Positions 45,478 to 53,875 of a DNA stretch of 64,000 bases are shown piece after piece. The notes beneath the pieces were generated by a model. The model worked only from the letters and a program-made list of their open reading frames with translations, was not told where the DNA came from and ran no database searches. The DNA is from Streptomyces virginiae (GTDB lineage Bacteria; Actinomycetota; Actinomycetes; Streptomycetales; Streptomycetaceae). Position 1 is the stretch's first letter. Every line of letters begins with the position of its first letter. The stretch spans positions 62,001 to 126,000 of the forward strand of contig NZ_JOAK01000010.1 in the NCBI RefSeq assembly GCF_000720455.1, given 5' to 3'. Position numbers and translations under genes: made by a program.

Positions 45478-46644
45478 GTGCAGCAATATCCCCAGGCAGG
45501 GCTGGCCGAGGACGCGTTCGCCGACGTCGCGCGCGCCTTCGAGGAGAACTTCGCCGCGGGCGAGGAGGTGGGCGCGGCCGTCTGCGTCTACCACCGGGGC
45601 CGTCCGGTGGTGGACCTGTGGGCCGGCTGGTCCGACCCCGACCGCGCCGACCCCTGGCGGGCCGGCACGGTGGGCGTCCTCGCCTCCCCGACCAAGGCGC
45701 TGGTCACCGCGGCCTTCCTGCACCTGTGGCAGGAACAGGGCCTCGACCTCGACGAGCCGGTCGCGGCGCACTGGCCCGAGTTCGCCGCCAACGGCAAGGC
45801 GGCCATCACCCCCCGGATGATCCTCTCCCACCGCTCCGGGGTGGTCTGCCTCGACCACGCCCCGCTGTCACTGGCGGCCCTGCGCGCCCACACTCCGGTG
45901 GCCGAGGCGCTGGCCGCGGCCCGCCCCGAGTGGGAGCCGGACACCGCGCACGGCTACCACGCCACCACCTACGGGCACCTGCTGAGCGAGCTGATCCGCC
46001 GCCGCACCGGCCTGACCGTCGGCCGCTACTTCGCCCGTCACCTGGCGGGCCCCCTCGGCCTCGACGCGTACATCGGGCTCCCCGCCGGCACCGACGCCCA
46101 CCTCGCCACCATGCTGGAGTCCAAGGCGGAGGCCCTGATGGCCGGCGCCGACCCCGGCGAGGTCGTCGAGCTGCGCGAACCCAGCACGCTCACCTACCGG
46201 GCGACCATCGGCAGCATGTCCCAGGATCCGGCCGACCCGGCCGTCGAGGACCCCTCGTACGGCGGCCTCGCCAGCGCCCACGCCCTGGCCCGGCTCTTCG
46301 CCGCGCTGGTCGGCGAGGTCGACGGCGTCCGCCTCGTCGGAGCCGACGTCACCGCCGAACTGGCCCGCCCGCACTCCAGCGGCACCTGCGAGGTCATGCT
46401 GACCCCGCTCACCTGGGGGCTGGGGGTGCAGCTCCCGGACAGCGCGGTTTTCCCCGCCGACGCCGGACTGAAGAATTCCTTCGGGTTGAGCGGGGCGAAC
46501 GGCGTCTTCACTTTCGCCGACCCCGAGCGCGAGCTGGCATTCGGATACGTCCCGAATATGGGCTCCGCGGTGATGGGAAGCATGGACGGCAGGATCCGCA
46601 GGCTCGTCGAGGCCGTTTTCCGCAGCGTCGACCGAATTCTGTGA
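45478..46644 (+). CDS. Class C beta-lactamase-like serine hydrolase (EstB/LovD type), copy 2
   Basis: 388-aa paralogue of the enzyme at 32165, with the same Ser70-SPTK-Lys73 nucleophile motif and the same HGYHATTYGHLL block. DNA between the copies is almost the same through the centre of the gene (for example 45960-46140 against 32640-32820), while the C-terminal part is more divergent, including a nine-residue shortening. It also lacks a signal peptide. The start is GTG 45478 with a leader identical to copy 1. It is followed 32 bp later by the second glycosyltransferase. Confidence 0.88.
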   Translation: MQQYPQAGLAEDAFADVARAFEENFAAGEEVGAAVCVYHRGRPVVDLWAGWSDPDRADPWRAGTVGVLASPTKALVTAAFLHLWQEQGLDLDEPVAAHWPEFAANGKAAITPRMILSHRSGVVCLDHAPLSLAALRAHTPVAEALAAARPEWEPDTAHGYHATTYGHLLSELIRRRTGLTVGRYFARHLAGPLGLDAYIGLPAGTDAHLATMLESKAEALMAGADPGEVVELREPSTLTYRATIGSMSQDPADPAVEDPSYGGLASAHALARLFAALVGEVDGVRLVGADVTAELARPHSSGTCEVMLTPLTWGLGVQLPDSAVFPADAGLKNSFGLSGANGVFTFADPERELAFGYVPNMGSAVMGSMDGRIRRLVEAVFRSVDRIL

Positions 46645-46676
46645 ACCACCGCACCGTCCGAATCTAAGGAGTCCTC

Positions 46677-47900
46677 ATGCGGATCCTGTTCCCGGCCGCA
46701 CCGGGATACGGGCTGATGCTGCCCCTCGTACCGCTCGTCTGGGCGGCGCGCGCGGCGGGCCATGAAATCCTCATCGCCACCACCGCCCACATGGCCAAGG
46801 CGGCCGCCTGGGCGGGGGCGCCGGTGGTCGACGTGTTCCCCCTGCGCGACGTCGGCGAGGACCTCGTCGCCGGCCCCGACGCGCCCGGCTGCGAGGACGA
46901 TCCCCGCCTGCCCGAGGGGTACTGGGAACTCGCCCGCGCCATGCGTCCGTTCGAGCTGTTCACCCTCGCGATGACCCGGGGCACGGTCGACGCCGGCCGC
47001 GACTTCGGCGCGGACCTCGTCGTCTACTGCTCCGACCACCAGGCCGGCAAACTGGCCGCCGTAGCCCTCGGAGTGCCCGCACTCGAAGTCGGCAACCGGG
47101 TGTCCTGGTCCATGCGCGACCCGGGCGTGCGCGAGGCCGCGCGGACCAATGCCCGTTTCGGTGTCGTCCCCGACGACAGCCCCGTCGTACTACGGCTGCG
47201 CGAGGCACTCGGCCTCGGCGAACGCGAACCGGACCTCCTCGGCCGGATCGACCCGCGCGCCCCCAGCCTCGGCGGCCTGGAGCACGAGGAGGCCGACCCG
47301 TACGACGGCGTGCCCTGGCTGCCGATGCGCTACGTGCCGTACAACGGCGGCGCCGTACTGCCCGACTGGGCGCTGCGCAAGGCCGCCAGGCCCCGCATCT
47401 GCCTCACCCTCGGCACCGTCGCACCCCTGCTGCCGGGCGGCACCGGCGCCCTGCGGCTGCTGATCGACGCCCTTGCCGCCCTGGACGCGGAAGTGGTCCT
47501 CGCCGACGACGAGACCGACCTGAGCGCGCTGGGCCCACTGCCCCCCAACCTCGTCCCGGCCGGCTTCGTACCGCTCTCCGGGATCCTGCGCGACTGCGCG
47601 CTCGTGGTCCACCACGGAGGATCGGGCACCACCGCGGCCGCCCTGCACTACGGAGTGCCCCAACTGCTGGTCCCCAGTGGCGCGGACAACGAGCTGTGCG
47701 CCCGCCGGGTGACGGACCGCGGCGTGGGCCTCGCCGTGCCACCCGCGACGGCGGACGCCGCCGTGATCGCCGAGGCCGCCGCGCGGCTCCTCACGGAGGA
47801 GTCCTTCCGGCACGCGGCCGGGCAGGTGCGCCGCGAGATGGCCGGACAGCCGTCCCCGGCCGAGCTGATCGACCGCATCACCGCAGGCGTGGCGGCCTAG
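46677..47900 (+). CDS. Glycosyltransferase family 1, antibiotic deoxysugar type (GT-B), copy 2
   Basis: 407-aa GT-B enzyme, distinct from the first. The N-terminus MRILFPAAPGYGLMLPLVPL and the C-terminal VVHHGGSGTTAAALHYGVPQLLVPSGADNELCARRV match TDP-sugar glycosyltransferases of the EryCIII/DesVII/AknS group. Two such enzymes with one sugar pathway suggest two transfers of the same sugar or an additional sugar made elsewhere. It shares the promoter of the second hydrolase and ends in a strong hairpin. Confidence 0.92.
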   Translation: MRILFPAAPGYGLMLPLVPLVWAARAAGHEILIATTAHMAKAAAWAGAPVVDVFPLRDVGEDLVAGPDAPGCEDDPRLPEGYWELARAMRPFELFTLAMTRGTVDAGRDFGADLVVYCSDHQAGKLAAVALGVPALEVGNRVSWSMRDPGVREAARTNARFGVVPDDSPVVLRLREALGLGEREPDLLGRIDPRAPSLGGLEHEEADPYDGVPWLPMRYVPYNGGAVLPDWALRKAARPRICLTLGTVAPLLPGGTGALRLLIDALAALDAEVVLADDETDLSALGPLPPNLVPAGFVPLSGILRDCALVVHHGGSGTTAAALHYGVPQLLVPSGADNELCARRVTDRGVGLAVPPATADAAVIAEAAARLLTEESFRHAAGQVRREMAGQPSPAELIDRITAGVAA

Positions 47901-47917
47901 AGAGAGTCCTGAACGCC

Positions 47918-47957
47918 CGCGGGCGGGACACCTCTTCAGGTGTCCCGCCCGCGTTTT
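47918..47957. terminator. Hairpin with T-run between glycosyltransferase and LLM oxidoreductase genes
   Basis: Perfect 16-bp stem (47918-47933 with 47938-47953), a CTTC loop and a following TTTT, between convergent genes. One of few intrinsic terminators here with a T-run. Confidence 0.9.
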
Positions 47958-47986
47958 CGCTGCCGCTTGCGGCGCCGCCAGTGGCG

Positions 47987-49021
47987 TCAGCCGCGGACAC
48001 CGGACCGGTCCAGCGCGGCCATGGCCCCCTCCAGGACGGAGATCCGCTCCTCCGTGCTGCCGGCCATCGAGGAGATCATGATGCCGAGCGTGGTGACGCC
48101 CGCCTCCGCGTACTGCCGCATCCGCTCCGCGACCCGGTCCACCGGCCCGGTCAGCGCGGTCAGCTCCACGAACCCGGCCGGCACCGCCGCCACGGCCCCC
48201 GCCCGGTCGCCCTCGCCCGCCAGCCGCCCCACCTCGGCGGCCTGCGCCCCGAAGCCCAGCCGCGTGGCGAGCGCGATGTAGAAGTTCCGCTCCGGCGCCC
48301 CGATGCCCATCAGGTAGGCGTAGTGGGCCCGCAGCCGGTCGACGCAGCCGTCGGTGTCCTCGCCGATCGCGGTCGCGAGGCACGGCATCACGTCGAAGCC
48401 GGCCAGTGGCCTCCCGGCCCGCGCCCGGCCCGCCTCGATGTGCGCGACCGACTCGGCCACCTGCTCGGGAGCGGCGAACACCCCGATCCACCCGTCGGCG
48501 ATCTCGCCGGCCAGCGCCAGGTTCCCCGGACCGACCGCCCCCAGGTACACCGGTACGGGCGCACCCGCCGGCTCGGTGATCACGTGCAGCGGGGCCGCAC
48601 CGGAGCCGGAGGAGGGCAGCCGGTAGTGCCGGCCCTCGTAGCGGACCGGCTCGCCCGTCAGGGCCCGCCGTACGATCTCCACGTACTCCCGGGTCCGGGC
48701 CAGGGGCTGCCCGAAGGGGACGCCGTACCAGCCCTCGGACACATCCGGGTTGGACACTCCCAGCCCCAGCCGGAACCGGCCGCCCGAGAGCGACTGGAGG
48801 GTCGCGGCGGTCAGCGCGGCCAGCGCGGGGCTGCGGGCGGGGATCTGCATCACGGCGGACCCGAGCGCGATCCGCTCGGTCCGCCCCGCGACGAGCCCGA
48901 GCACGCTGGCGGCGTCCGAGCGGTATCCCTCGGGGGCGAGTGCCACGTCGTAGCCGAGCCGTTCGGCCGCCACGGCCAGCTCCGCGGCGCCCTGGTAACT
49001 CAGGTTCACGCCAAGCTTCAC
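47987..49021 (-). CDS. LLM-class (luciferase-like) flavin or F420-dependent oxidoreductase
   Basis: 344-aa TIM-barrel protein of the bacterial luciferase superfamily: VKLGVNLSYQG start, ERIALGSAVMQIPARSPALAALTAATLQSLSGGRFRLGLG core and the VPVYLGAVGPGNLALAGEIADGW segment. The pattern is closer to F420-dependent members than to luciferases. It could carry out a redox tailoring step. The start is GTG 49021. It is the third gene of an operon with an NTF2-like protein and an SDR; the SDR stop is 15 bp upstream. Confidence 0.87.
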   Translation of the reverse strand: MKLGVNLSYQGAAELAVAAERLGYDVALAPEGYRSDAASVLGLVAGRTERIALGSAVMQIPARSPALAALTAATLQSLSGGRFRLGLGVSNPDVSEGWYGVPFGQPLARTREYVEIVRRALTGEPVRYEGRHYRLPSSGSGAAPLHVITEPAGAPVPVYLGAVGPGNLALAGEIADGWIGVFAAPEQVAESVAHIEAGRARAGRPLAGFDVMPCLATAIGEDTDGCVDRLRAHYAYLMGIGAPERNFYIALATRLGFGAQAAEVGRLAGEGDRAGAVAAVPAGFVELTALTGPVDRVAERMRQYAEAGVTTLGIMISSMAGSTEERISVLEGAMAALDRSGVRG

Positions 49022-49035
49022 GGTCTGTCGTCCTC

Positions 49036-49767
49036 TCAGATCAGCAGGTGGGCGCCGCCGTCGGCGAGCACCACCTCGCCGGTGGTGTAGGCGGCCCGGT
49101 GCAGACCCACCACCAGCTCGGCCATGTCCTGCGGAGTGCCGGTGCGGCGCAGCGGCACGGCCTCGCGCACCCGCTCGCGGATCTCGGTGAAGGCCTCCGT
49201 CCACGGGGTGTCGACGAGCCCGGGGGCGATGGCGTTCACCCGCACCTCCGGGCCGACGGCGGCCGCCAGCAACCGGGTCATGTGGTTGACGGCGGCCTTG
49301 CTGACCGCGTACGGGATGGAACTGCCGGCGGGCCGGACCCCGGCGACGGAGGAGATGTTGACGACGTGGCCGGCGCCCGAGGCGCGCAGCAGCGGCATCG
49401 CGGCCACCGTCGTCTGCCAGGTGCCGACGACGTTGACCCCGAGGATGGTGCGCCACACCTCGCCGGTGGCCGCCTCGAGATCCTTGTGGGGGATGCCCCG
49501 GGTGACACCGGCGTTGTTGACGAGCAGGTCGAGGACCCCGTACTCGGCGGCGACCTCGTCCAGCAGCCGCCGTACCTGCTCCTCGTCGGAGATGTCGGCC
49601 TGGACGAACCGTGCGTCGGGCAGCGACTCGGCGAGCCTGCGGCCCGCGTCGGCGCTCCTGGCCGCGTTGACCACCACCGTCATCCCCTCGTCGGAGAGTC
49701 TGCGGGCGACGGCGGCGCCGATTCCGGACGAGGATCCGGTCACCAGGGCGACGGGCTTGCGGGACAT
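49036..49767 (-). CDS. SDR-family oxidoreductase
   Basis: 243-aa classical SDR: TGSSSGIGAAVA, LLVNNAGVT, the Ser in NISSVAGVRP and YAVSK. It resembles FabG-like tailoring reductases. The neighbouring NTF2-like gene recalls the SnoaW/SnoaL2 pair (an SDR plus an NTF2-fold protein that hydroxylate C-1 in nogalamycin), so a joint oxygenation role is possible, but a plain ketoreduction is as likely. The start is ATG 49767. Confidence 0.9.
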   Translation of the reverse strand: MSRKPVALVTGSSSGIGAAVARRLSDEGMTVVVNAARSADAGRRLAESLPDARFVQADISDEEQVRRLLDEVAAEYGVLDLLVNNAGVTRGIPHKDLEAATGEVWRTILGVNVVGTWQTTVAAMPLLRASGAGHVVNISSVAGVRPAGSSIPYAVSKAAVNHMTRLLAAAVGPEVRVNAIAPGLVDTPWTEAFTEIRERVREAVPLRRTGTPQDMAELVVGLHRAAYTTGEVVLADGGAHLLI

Positions 49768-49817
49768 GACGGGGGGTTCTCCCTTCGGAGGCGGGCGGGT
49801 TGACGCGGAGCCGCTGC

Positions 49818-50285
49818 TCAACGGGCCGCGTGCTGGAGCGGCTGGACGTGCTGGACGTGCTGGTCGTGCTCGACGCGGCGGGAGCGGTTGCGCACCGCCC
49901 CGTCCGTGATCTCCAGGACGTCGCGGACCAGGCAGCTGGGTCCGACCTGCGGTTCCTTGACGCCGGGCCGGACGGTGAGCACCAGCGCGTAGAACACGGC
50001 GTCGAAGTCGCCGTCCTCGCGCGGGCTCAGGTCGATCATGTTGAACCAGTGCCGGCGCTGCACCGGGTCGTCGGCGAACCGCTCGTGGAAGGCGTGCAGT
50101 TCGGCGACGATCCCGGCCGGGGTACGGGCCGGAGGGACGCCGGGGGTGTGCTGGAACTCGCCGTCCTCGGTGAAGGTGGCGGCGTACTCCTCGAACTTGC
50201 CGCCGTCGAGGAACTGGACCTGGCGGGCGTAGTGCTGCCCCACCGCGGCGTAGAGGTCGGCGAAGCGGCTGGCGGCGGACGTCAT
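49818..50285 (-). CDS. NTF2/SnoaL-like protein (ActVI-A-like)
   Basis: 155-aa protein with an NTF2-like cone fold (FADLYAAVGQHYARQVQFLDGGKFEEYAATFTEDGEF is the family start). Related proteins in aromatic polyketide clusters (ActVI-A, SnoaL2, aromatic-ring dioxygenase small-subunit-like proteins) act as cyclases, dehydratases or hydroxylase partners. The last ~15 residues are a His/Gln/Val repeat (HDQHVQHVQPLQH) encoded by short tandem repeats, probably a recent extension. First gene of the NTF2-SDR-LLM operon. Confidence 0.82.
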   Translation of the reverse strand: MTSAASRFADLYAAVGQHYARQVQFLDGGKFEEYAATFTEDGEFQHTPGVPPARTPAGIVAELHAFHERFADDPVQRRHWFNMIDLSPREDGDFDAVFYALVLTVRPGVKEPQVGPSCLVRDVLEITDGAVRNRSRRVEHDQHVQHVQPLQHAAR

Positions 50286-50317
50286 CGGGTACTCCAGACG
50301 GCTCGGGTACGACGGAG

Positions 50318-50356
50318 CGGGCGCCCGGCGCACAGGTGCTGTGCGCCGGGCGCCCG
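50318..50356 (-). terminator. Perfect 18-bp hairpin in the leader of the NTF2-SDR-LLM operon
   Basis: 18-nt arms (50318-50335 and 50339-50356) pair perfectly with a 3-nt loop. It lies after the metallo-beta-lactamase-like gene and before the NTF2-like gene, both on the minus strand. It has no T-run. It may end transcription from the SARP operon, or act as a leader structure of the operon started at the SARP array at 50383-50411. Confidence 0.7.
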
Positions 50357-50368
50357 CGAGCGTCGCCG

Positions 50369-50411
50369 ATCCTGCGAGCCCTTCCTCAAGGCCCGCTTGA
50401 AGCACCGTCAA
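50369..50411 (-). promoter_or_regulatory. SARP-type operator and -10 before the NTF2-SDR-LLM operon
   Basis: Minus-strand heptamers TTGACGG (50405-50411), TCAAGCG (50394-50400) and TTGAGGA (50383-50389) lie in 11-bp steps. After 8 bp a CAGGAT element (50369-50374) resembles the -10. Transcription would begin about at the foot of the 18-bp hairpin. Confidence 0.65.
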
Positions 50412-50462
50412 GCCGCGGACCGCGACCGCCGACGGGGCGCGACCGCCGACGGGGCGCTGCCG

Positions 50463-51392
50463 TCAGGCGTGGCAGACCGGCGGAGCCCCCCGGTAGGCGG
50501 CCATCTCCTCGAACATGGTGTCCATCTCGGCGATGACGGCCGACATGTCCAGTGCCCCGCCGTGTGCCCGGCCCCGTTCCTCGGCGAACGCCCGGTACAG
50601 ATTGGGCACGATCCGCTCAGGATCGAGCAGGCCGGCGAAGGGCCCGAGGTCGGCCTCCCGTGCCACCTGCGGCGCCGTCAGCCCCGCGGACACGCCCTGC
50701 CGGGCCAGTTCCTGCAGCCACAGCAGGTACGCCTCCGTGGTGTCGAGCACCTCGATGCCGCCGACGACGCCGTGCCCGGCCACCACCACCGCGGGGTCGA
50801 GCGCGCGCATCCGCGCGACGGCCCGCAGCGAACCGGCCACCGAGCCCATCGGCAGGAACGGCGTCACTCCCGACATCACCACGTCCCCGGTGAACAGCAC
50901 CCGCCGCTCGGGCACCCACACGGCGGTGTCGTTCGTGCTGTGGGCCACCTCCAGGTGGATCAGGCGGGCGGTCACCGCTCCCACGTGCAGGGTGAGTTCG
51001 TCCCGGTAGGTGACCTCGGGGAGAACCACCTCCAGCGCCCCCCACTCCACCTGGGGCCACAGGCCGGTCAGGTGCAGGCCCGCCGCGGCCATCTCCCGAC
51101 GCGTCTCGTGGTGGGCGTGCACGACCGCCTCCGGGAACACGAAGTTGCCGAAGGTGTGGTCCCCGTGCGAGTGGGTGTTGACCACCGCGTACGGCACGGG
51201 CCGCCCCTGCGCCACGACCGCCGCCCGCAGGCTGCGGGCACGCGCCTCGGTGGCCGCGGTGTCGACGAGGACGGCCCGGCCCTCGGAGACGATGAGCCCG
51301 GCGTTGTTCACGCACCAGCTGCCGTCCGGCTGGACGTAGGCGAACACCCCGTCGGCGACCTCGCCCAGTACCCCTGACCTGTCCGCGCTCAC
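50463..51392 (-). CDS. ActIV-type metallo-beta-lactamase-fold cyclase/thioesterase
   Basis: 309-aa MBL-fold protein with the zinc motif HSHGDH (His74, His76, Asp78, His79) and a VAGHGVVGG block. Homologues of this kind in actinorhodin-type pathways (ActIV) carry out second-ring aldol cyclisation and hydrolyse the bicyclic intermediate from the ACP. It therefore pairs with the ActIII and ActVII-type enzymes here. GTG 51392 overlaps the SARP stop (GTGA), so it is translated with the regulator. Confidence 0.88.
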   Translation of the reverse strand: MSADRSGVLGEVADGVFAYVQPDGSWCVNNAGLIVSEGRAVLVDTAATEARARSLRAAVVAQGRPVPYAVVNTHSHGDHTFGNFVFPEAVVHAHHETRREMAAAGLHLTGLWPQVEWGALEVVLPEVTYRDELTLHVGAVTARLIHLEVAHSTNDTAVWVPERRVLFTGDVVMSGVTPFLPMGSVAGSLRAVARMRALDPAVVVAGHGVVGGIEVLDTTEAYLLWLQELARQGVSAGLTAPQVAREADLGPFAGLLDPERIVPNLYRAFAEERGRAHGGALDMSAVIAEMDTMFEEMAAYRGAPPVCHA

Positions 51393-52225
51393 GTCAGGAC
51401 GTATTCGCGCAGCGAAAGGTCGGTGGCGTTCGACAGCAGCTCCTGGTGGAGGCTCTGGAGGCGGCTGGACGGCTCGACGCCGAGCTCGTTGATGAGCGCC
51501 TTCCTCAGGTCGCGGAAGACCTCGAGGGCGCGCCAGCCCGACCCCGACCGCTGGTGGGCGATCATCAGACAGGCCGCGAGCTTCTCGTGCAGCGGATGCT
51601 GTTCCACGAGCTTGCGCAGTTCCGGAACGAGACTCGCACTCTTACCGAGCCAAAGATCGGCGAGAATGCGCTGTTCGAGAACCCGCATTCTTACTTCGTT
51701 GAGTCCCATGAGTTCCATGGAGAGCACCCGGCCGACGGGCACGTCCATCAAAGCCGGACCGCGCCACAATTCCAATGCCTGGTGAAGGTATTTCGAGGCG
51801 GCCTCGGCGTCTCCGCGCTCCAGCGCGTTGTCTCCGGATCCGGCCAGTGACTCAAATTCGATCAGGTCGAACGACTTGGGCTTGACGGAGAGCTGATAGC
51901 CGTTGAACCGGGTGGCCAGCAGGTCCTTCGGGGTGCGCTCGGAGCCCTCGGGCAGGGCTTCCACGATGAGTCTGCGCAGGTGGAGGACGTAGGTTTGCAG
52001 GGTGGTCATCCCGCTGCGGGGGATGTCCTCACCCCACACCTCCTCCATCAGGGTCGGCACCTGGACGACCCGGCCGCAGCGCAGGGCGAGGAGCGCGAGC
52101 AGTTGCCGCGGTTTTCCCGCGGTGGGCACGATGGACTGTCCGTTGATTTCGACGCTCAATGATCCGAGAACGCTGATTTCCGCGAACGGTAGCGACTCGG
52201 ACGGTCGAGAGGAATCTTTTGACAT
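51389..52225 (-). CDS. SARP-family pathway activator
   Basis: 278-aa regulator of the AfsR/SARP family (ActII-ORF4-like): an OmpR-type winged helix (about residues 15-115, with EISVLGSLSVEINGQSIVP and TLQTYVLHLRRL) followed by a bacterial transcriptional-activation domain (about 120-260, with YLHQALELWRGPALMDV and LEVFRDLRKALINELGVEPS). SARPs bind direct heptamers spaced 11 bp apart and recruit RNA polymerase. Unlike actII-ORF4 it has no TTA codon, so bldA control is not expected at this gene. Its own upstream region shows no heptamer array. GC content is a little lower than its neighbours. Confidence 0.94.
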   Translation of the reverse strand: MSKDSSRPSESLPFAEISVLGSLSVEINGQSIVPTAGKPRQLLALLALRCGRVVQVPTLMEEVWGEDIPRSGMTTLQTYVLHLRRLIVEALPEGSERTPKDLLATRFNGYQLSVKPKSFDLIEFESLAGSGDNALERGDAEAASKYLHQALELWRGPALMDVPVGRVLSMELMGLNEVRMRVLEQRILADLWLGKSASLVPELRKLVEQHPLHEKLAACLMIAHQRSGSGWRALEVFRDLRKALINELGVEPSSRLQSLHQELLSNATDLSLREYVLT

Positions 52226-52620
52226 TCTGTTAAAACCCCCGATGGCAAGATCGGGCCATGCGTGGGGAGCCGGCCCGACGTCTCGCCAGGCTACGACTTC
52301 GGCAACCCAAGATCAAGTAAAGTGTGAGCGGTCGGAGAGGTTCCGGATCGGTCATTGTGTACGCCCGATTCACATCTCCCGCCCCGTCGTGATAAAGCGC
52401 GCGGGGGCGGTGATCGGGCACCTTCGCAGGCCGTACCGACCGGTCTCCACGTCCGTCCTCCGCCCGCGCCGCCGGCCGGTCTCCGCACGCTGTGACATAT
52501 GTCCCACGCGGTGCCGGCGGCTCTAGCGGGGCTGTAGCGGTGCCCTAGGGGACCTGTAGCGGTGCCCGATCGGGTCGGCCGACGTTGGCTCCTCGCACCG
52601 ACCGCAAGGAGAGCCGGCCC
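52226..52620. promoter_or_regulatory. Divergent region between the SARP and monooxygenase genes
   Basis: 395 bp without a gene. The part near the SARP is relatively AT-rich (TTAAAA near 52228, AAGTAAAG near 52316) and likely holds its promoter. The part near the monooxygenase holds the heptamer array at 52522-52561. Confidence 0.6.
52522..52561 (+). promoter_or_regulatory. Four-heptamer SARP-type array before the monooxygenase gene
   Basis: TCTAGCG (52522), TGTAGCG (52533), CCTAGGG (52544) and TGTAGCG (52555) follow each other at exactly 11 bp. The second and fourth 11-mers (CTGTAGCGGTG) are identical. The array ends 59 bp before the ATG at 52621. Confidence 0.8.
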
Positions 52621-53811
52621 ATGCCCCAGCAGACACAGTCAGCGCCCGAACCGGCCCTCACCGCCCGCGAAGTGGGCGCCCTCGCGGCCGACCGTGCCGA
52701 AGCGGCCGAAGCCGTCCGGTCGCTGGACCCGGACGTCGTACGGGCGCTGCTCGACGCCGGCTTCGCCCGCCACTTCGTGCCCGTCGCCCACGGTGGCCAC
52801 GGGGGTGGCTTCGGCGCCCTCACCGACGCGGTCACCACGATCGGGGCGTCCTGTCCGGCCACCGCCTGGTGCGCCTCCATCGCCCTCAGCCTCTCCCGGA
52901 TGGCCGGATTCCTGCCCGAGGAGGGCCGCAAGCGCATCTGGCAGGACGGCCCGGACGTCCTGGTGGTCGGCTCGGTCTCGCCGCGCGGCCGGGCCCTGCC
53001 GGCGGACGGCGGCTGGCGGCTGACCGGAACGTGGCCGTACGTCAGCGCCGTCGAGCACTCCGACTGGGCGCTCGTGCTGGGCCTGGCCAAGACCCCTGAC
53101 GCCGCGAGCGAGCGGCGGATCTTCGCCATACCGCGCTCCGCCTACGCCATCGATCGGACCTGGTCCGACATCGGCATGCGGGCCAGCGGCAGCCACACGC
53201 TCACCGTCGACGACCTCCACGTGCCGGCGGAGATGTCCTTCCCGGTCGACGACCTGATGACCGGTCGTCCCTCCGCCGACGGCAGCGCCAGCGGCGGGGC
53301 CGGCGGTGACGGTGCCGTCGCAGCCGCGCCGGGCGTACCGCTCGCCGCCGTGAACGGGCTGTTCTTCTGCCTGCCGATGCTCGGCGCGGCCGAGGGCGCC
53401 CTCGCGCACTGGTCGGCGTACGCGCAGGACCGGCTGCGCGCCGAGCGCCCGGGAGTGCCCGGGCCCGGCCGCTCCTTCTACGAGGAGACCCTCGCCCGCG
53501 CGGGCGGCGAAATCGACGCCGCCCGGCTGCTGTTGGAGCGCATCTCGGCGGTGGCCGACTCCGGCCGGGAGATCACCGCGCTGGAGACGGCGCGGGCCCA
53601 GCGGGACTGCGCGCTGGTGGCCGACCTGCTGGTCGGAGCCGTGGACCGGCTGTTCCGGGCCTCCGGGACGGCCGGGCACAGCGAGAGCTCGCCGCTCCAG
53701 CGGCTGTGGCGGGACGTGCACTCGGCCGCCGGCCACATCGTGCTCCAGTTCGGGCCCAACGCGAGCGCGTACGCCGCGCAGGCCCTGCCCGTCGGCCCGT
53801 CCGACCGGTAG
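52621..53811 (+). CDS. ActVA-ORF5-like flavin-dependent monooxygenase (acyl-CoA dehydrogenase fold)
   Basis: 396-aa protein with an acyl-CoA dehydrogenase N-terminal helical domain (TAREVGALAADRAEAAEAVRSL), a beta domain around GWRLTGTWPYVSAVEHSDW and a C-terminal helical domain. This is the two-component flavin monooxygenase group that includes ActVA-ORF5, which hydroxylates the BIQ skeleton using reduced flavin from a partner reductase. No ActVB-like reductase is coded here, so one must be borrowed. A Gly/Ala-rich insert (ADGSASGGAGGDG) lies near residue 225. GGAGAG precedes ATG 52621. Confidence 0.88.
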   Translation: MPQQTQSAPEPALTAREVGALAADRAEAAEAVRSLDPDVVRALLDAGFARHFVPVAHGGHGGGFGALTDAVTTIGASCPATAWCASIALSLSRMAGFLPEEGRKRIWQDGPDVLVVGSVSPRGRALPADGGWRLTGTWPYVSAVEHSDWALVLGLAKTPDAASERRIFAIPRSAYAIDRTWSDIGMRASGSHTLTVDDLHVPAEMSFPVDDLMTGRPSADGSASGGAGGDGAVAAAPGVPLAAVNGLFFCLPMLGAAEGALAHWSAYAQDRLRAERPGVPGPGRSFYEETLARAGGEIDAARLLLERISAVADSGREITALETARAQRDCALVADLLVGAVDRLFRASGTAGHSESSPLQRLWRDVHSAAGHIVLQFGPNASAYAAQALPVGPSDR

Positions 53812-53837
53812 CCGCGACGCACCTCGCTGTTGCTGTG

Positions 53838-53865
53838 CCCCGGCGGGTCGGCTGGCCCGCCGGGG
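53838..53865. terminator. Hairpin between monooxygenase and F420-type reductase genes
   Basis: Perfect 10-bp stem (53838-53847 with 53856-53865) and an 8-nt loop between convergent genes. Confidence 0.7.
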
Positions 53866-53875
53866 TGCTCCGCCT

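Noticed and set aside
51389..52225. A TTA codon in the SARP gene (bldA control)
   Set aside because: I read the gene through and found no in-frame TTA.
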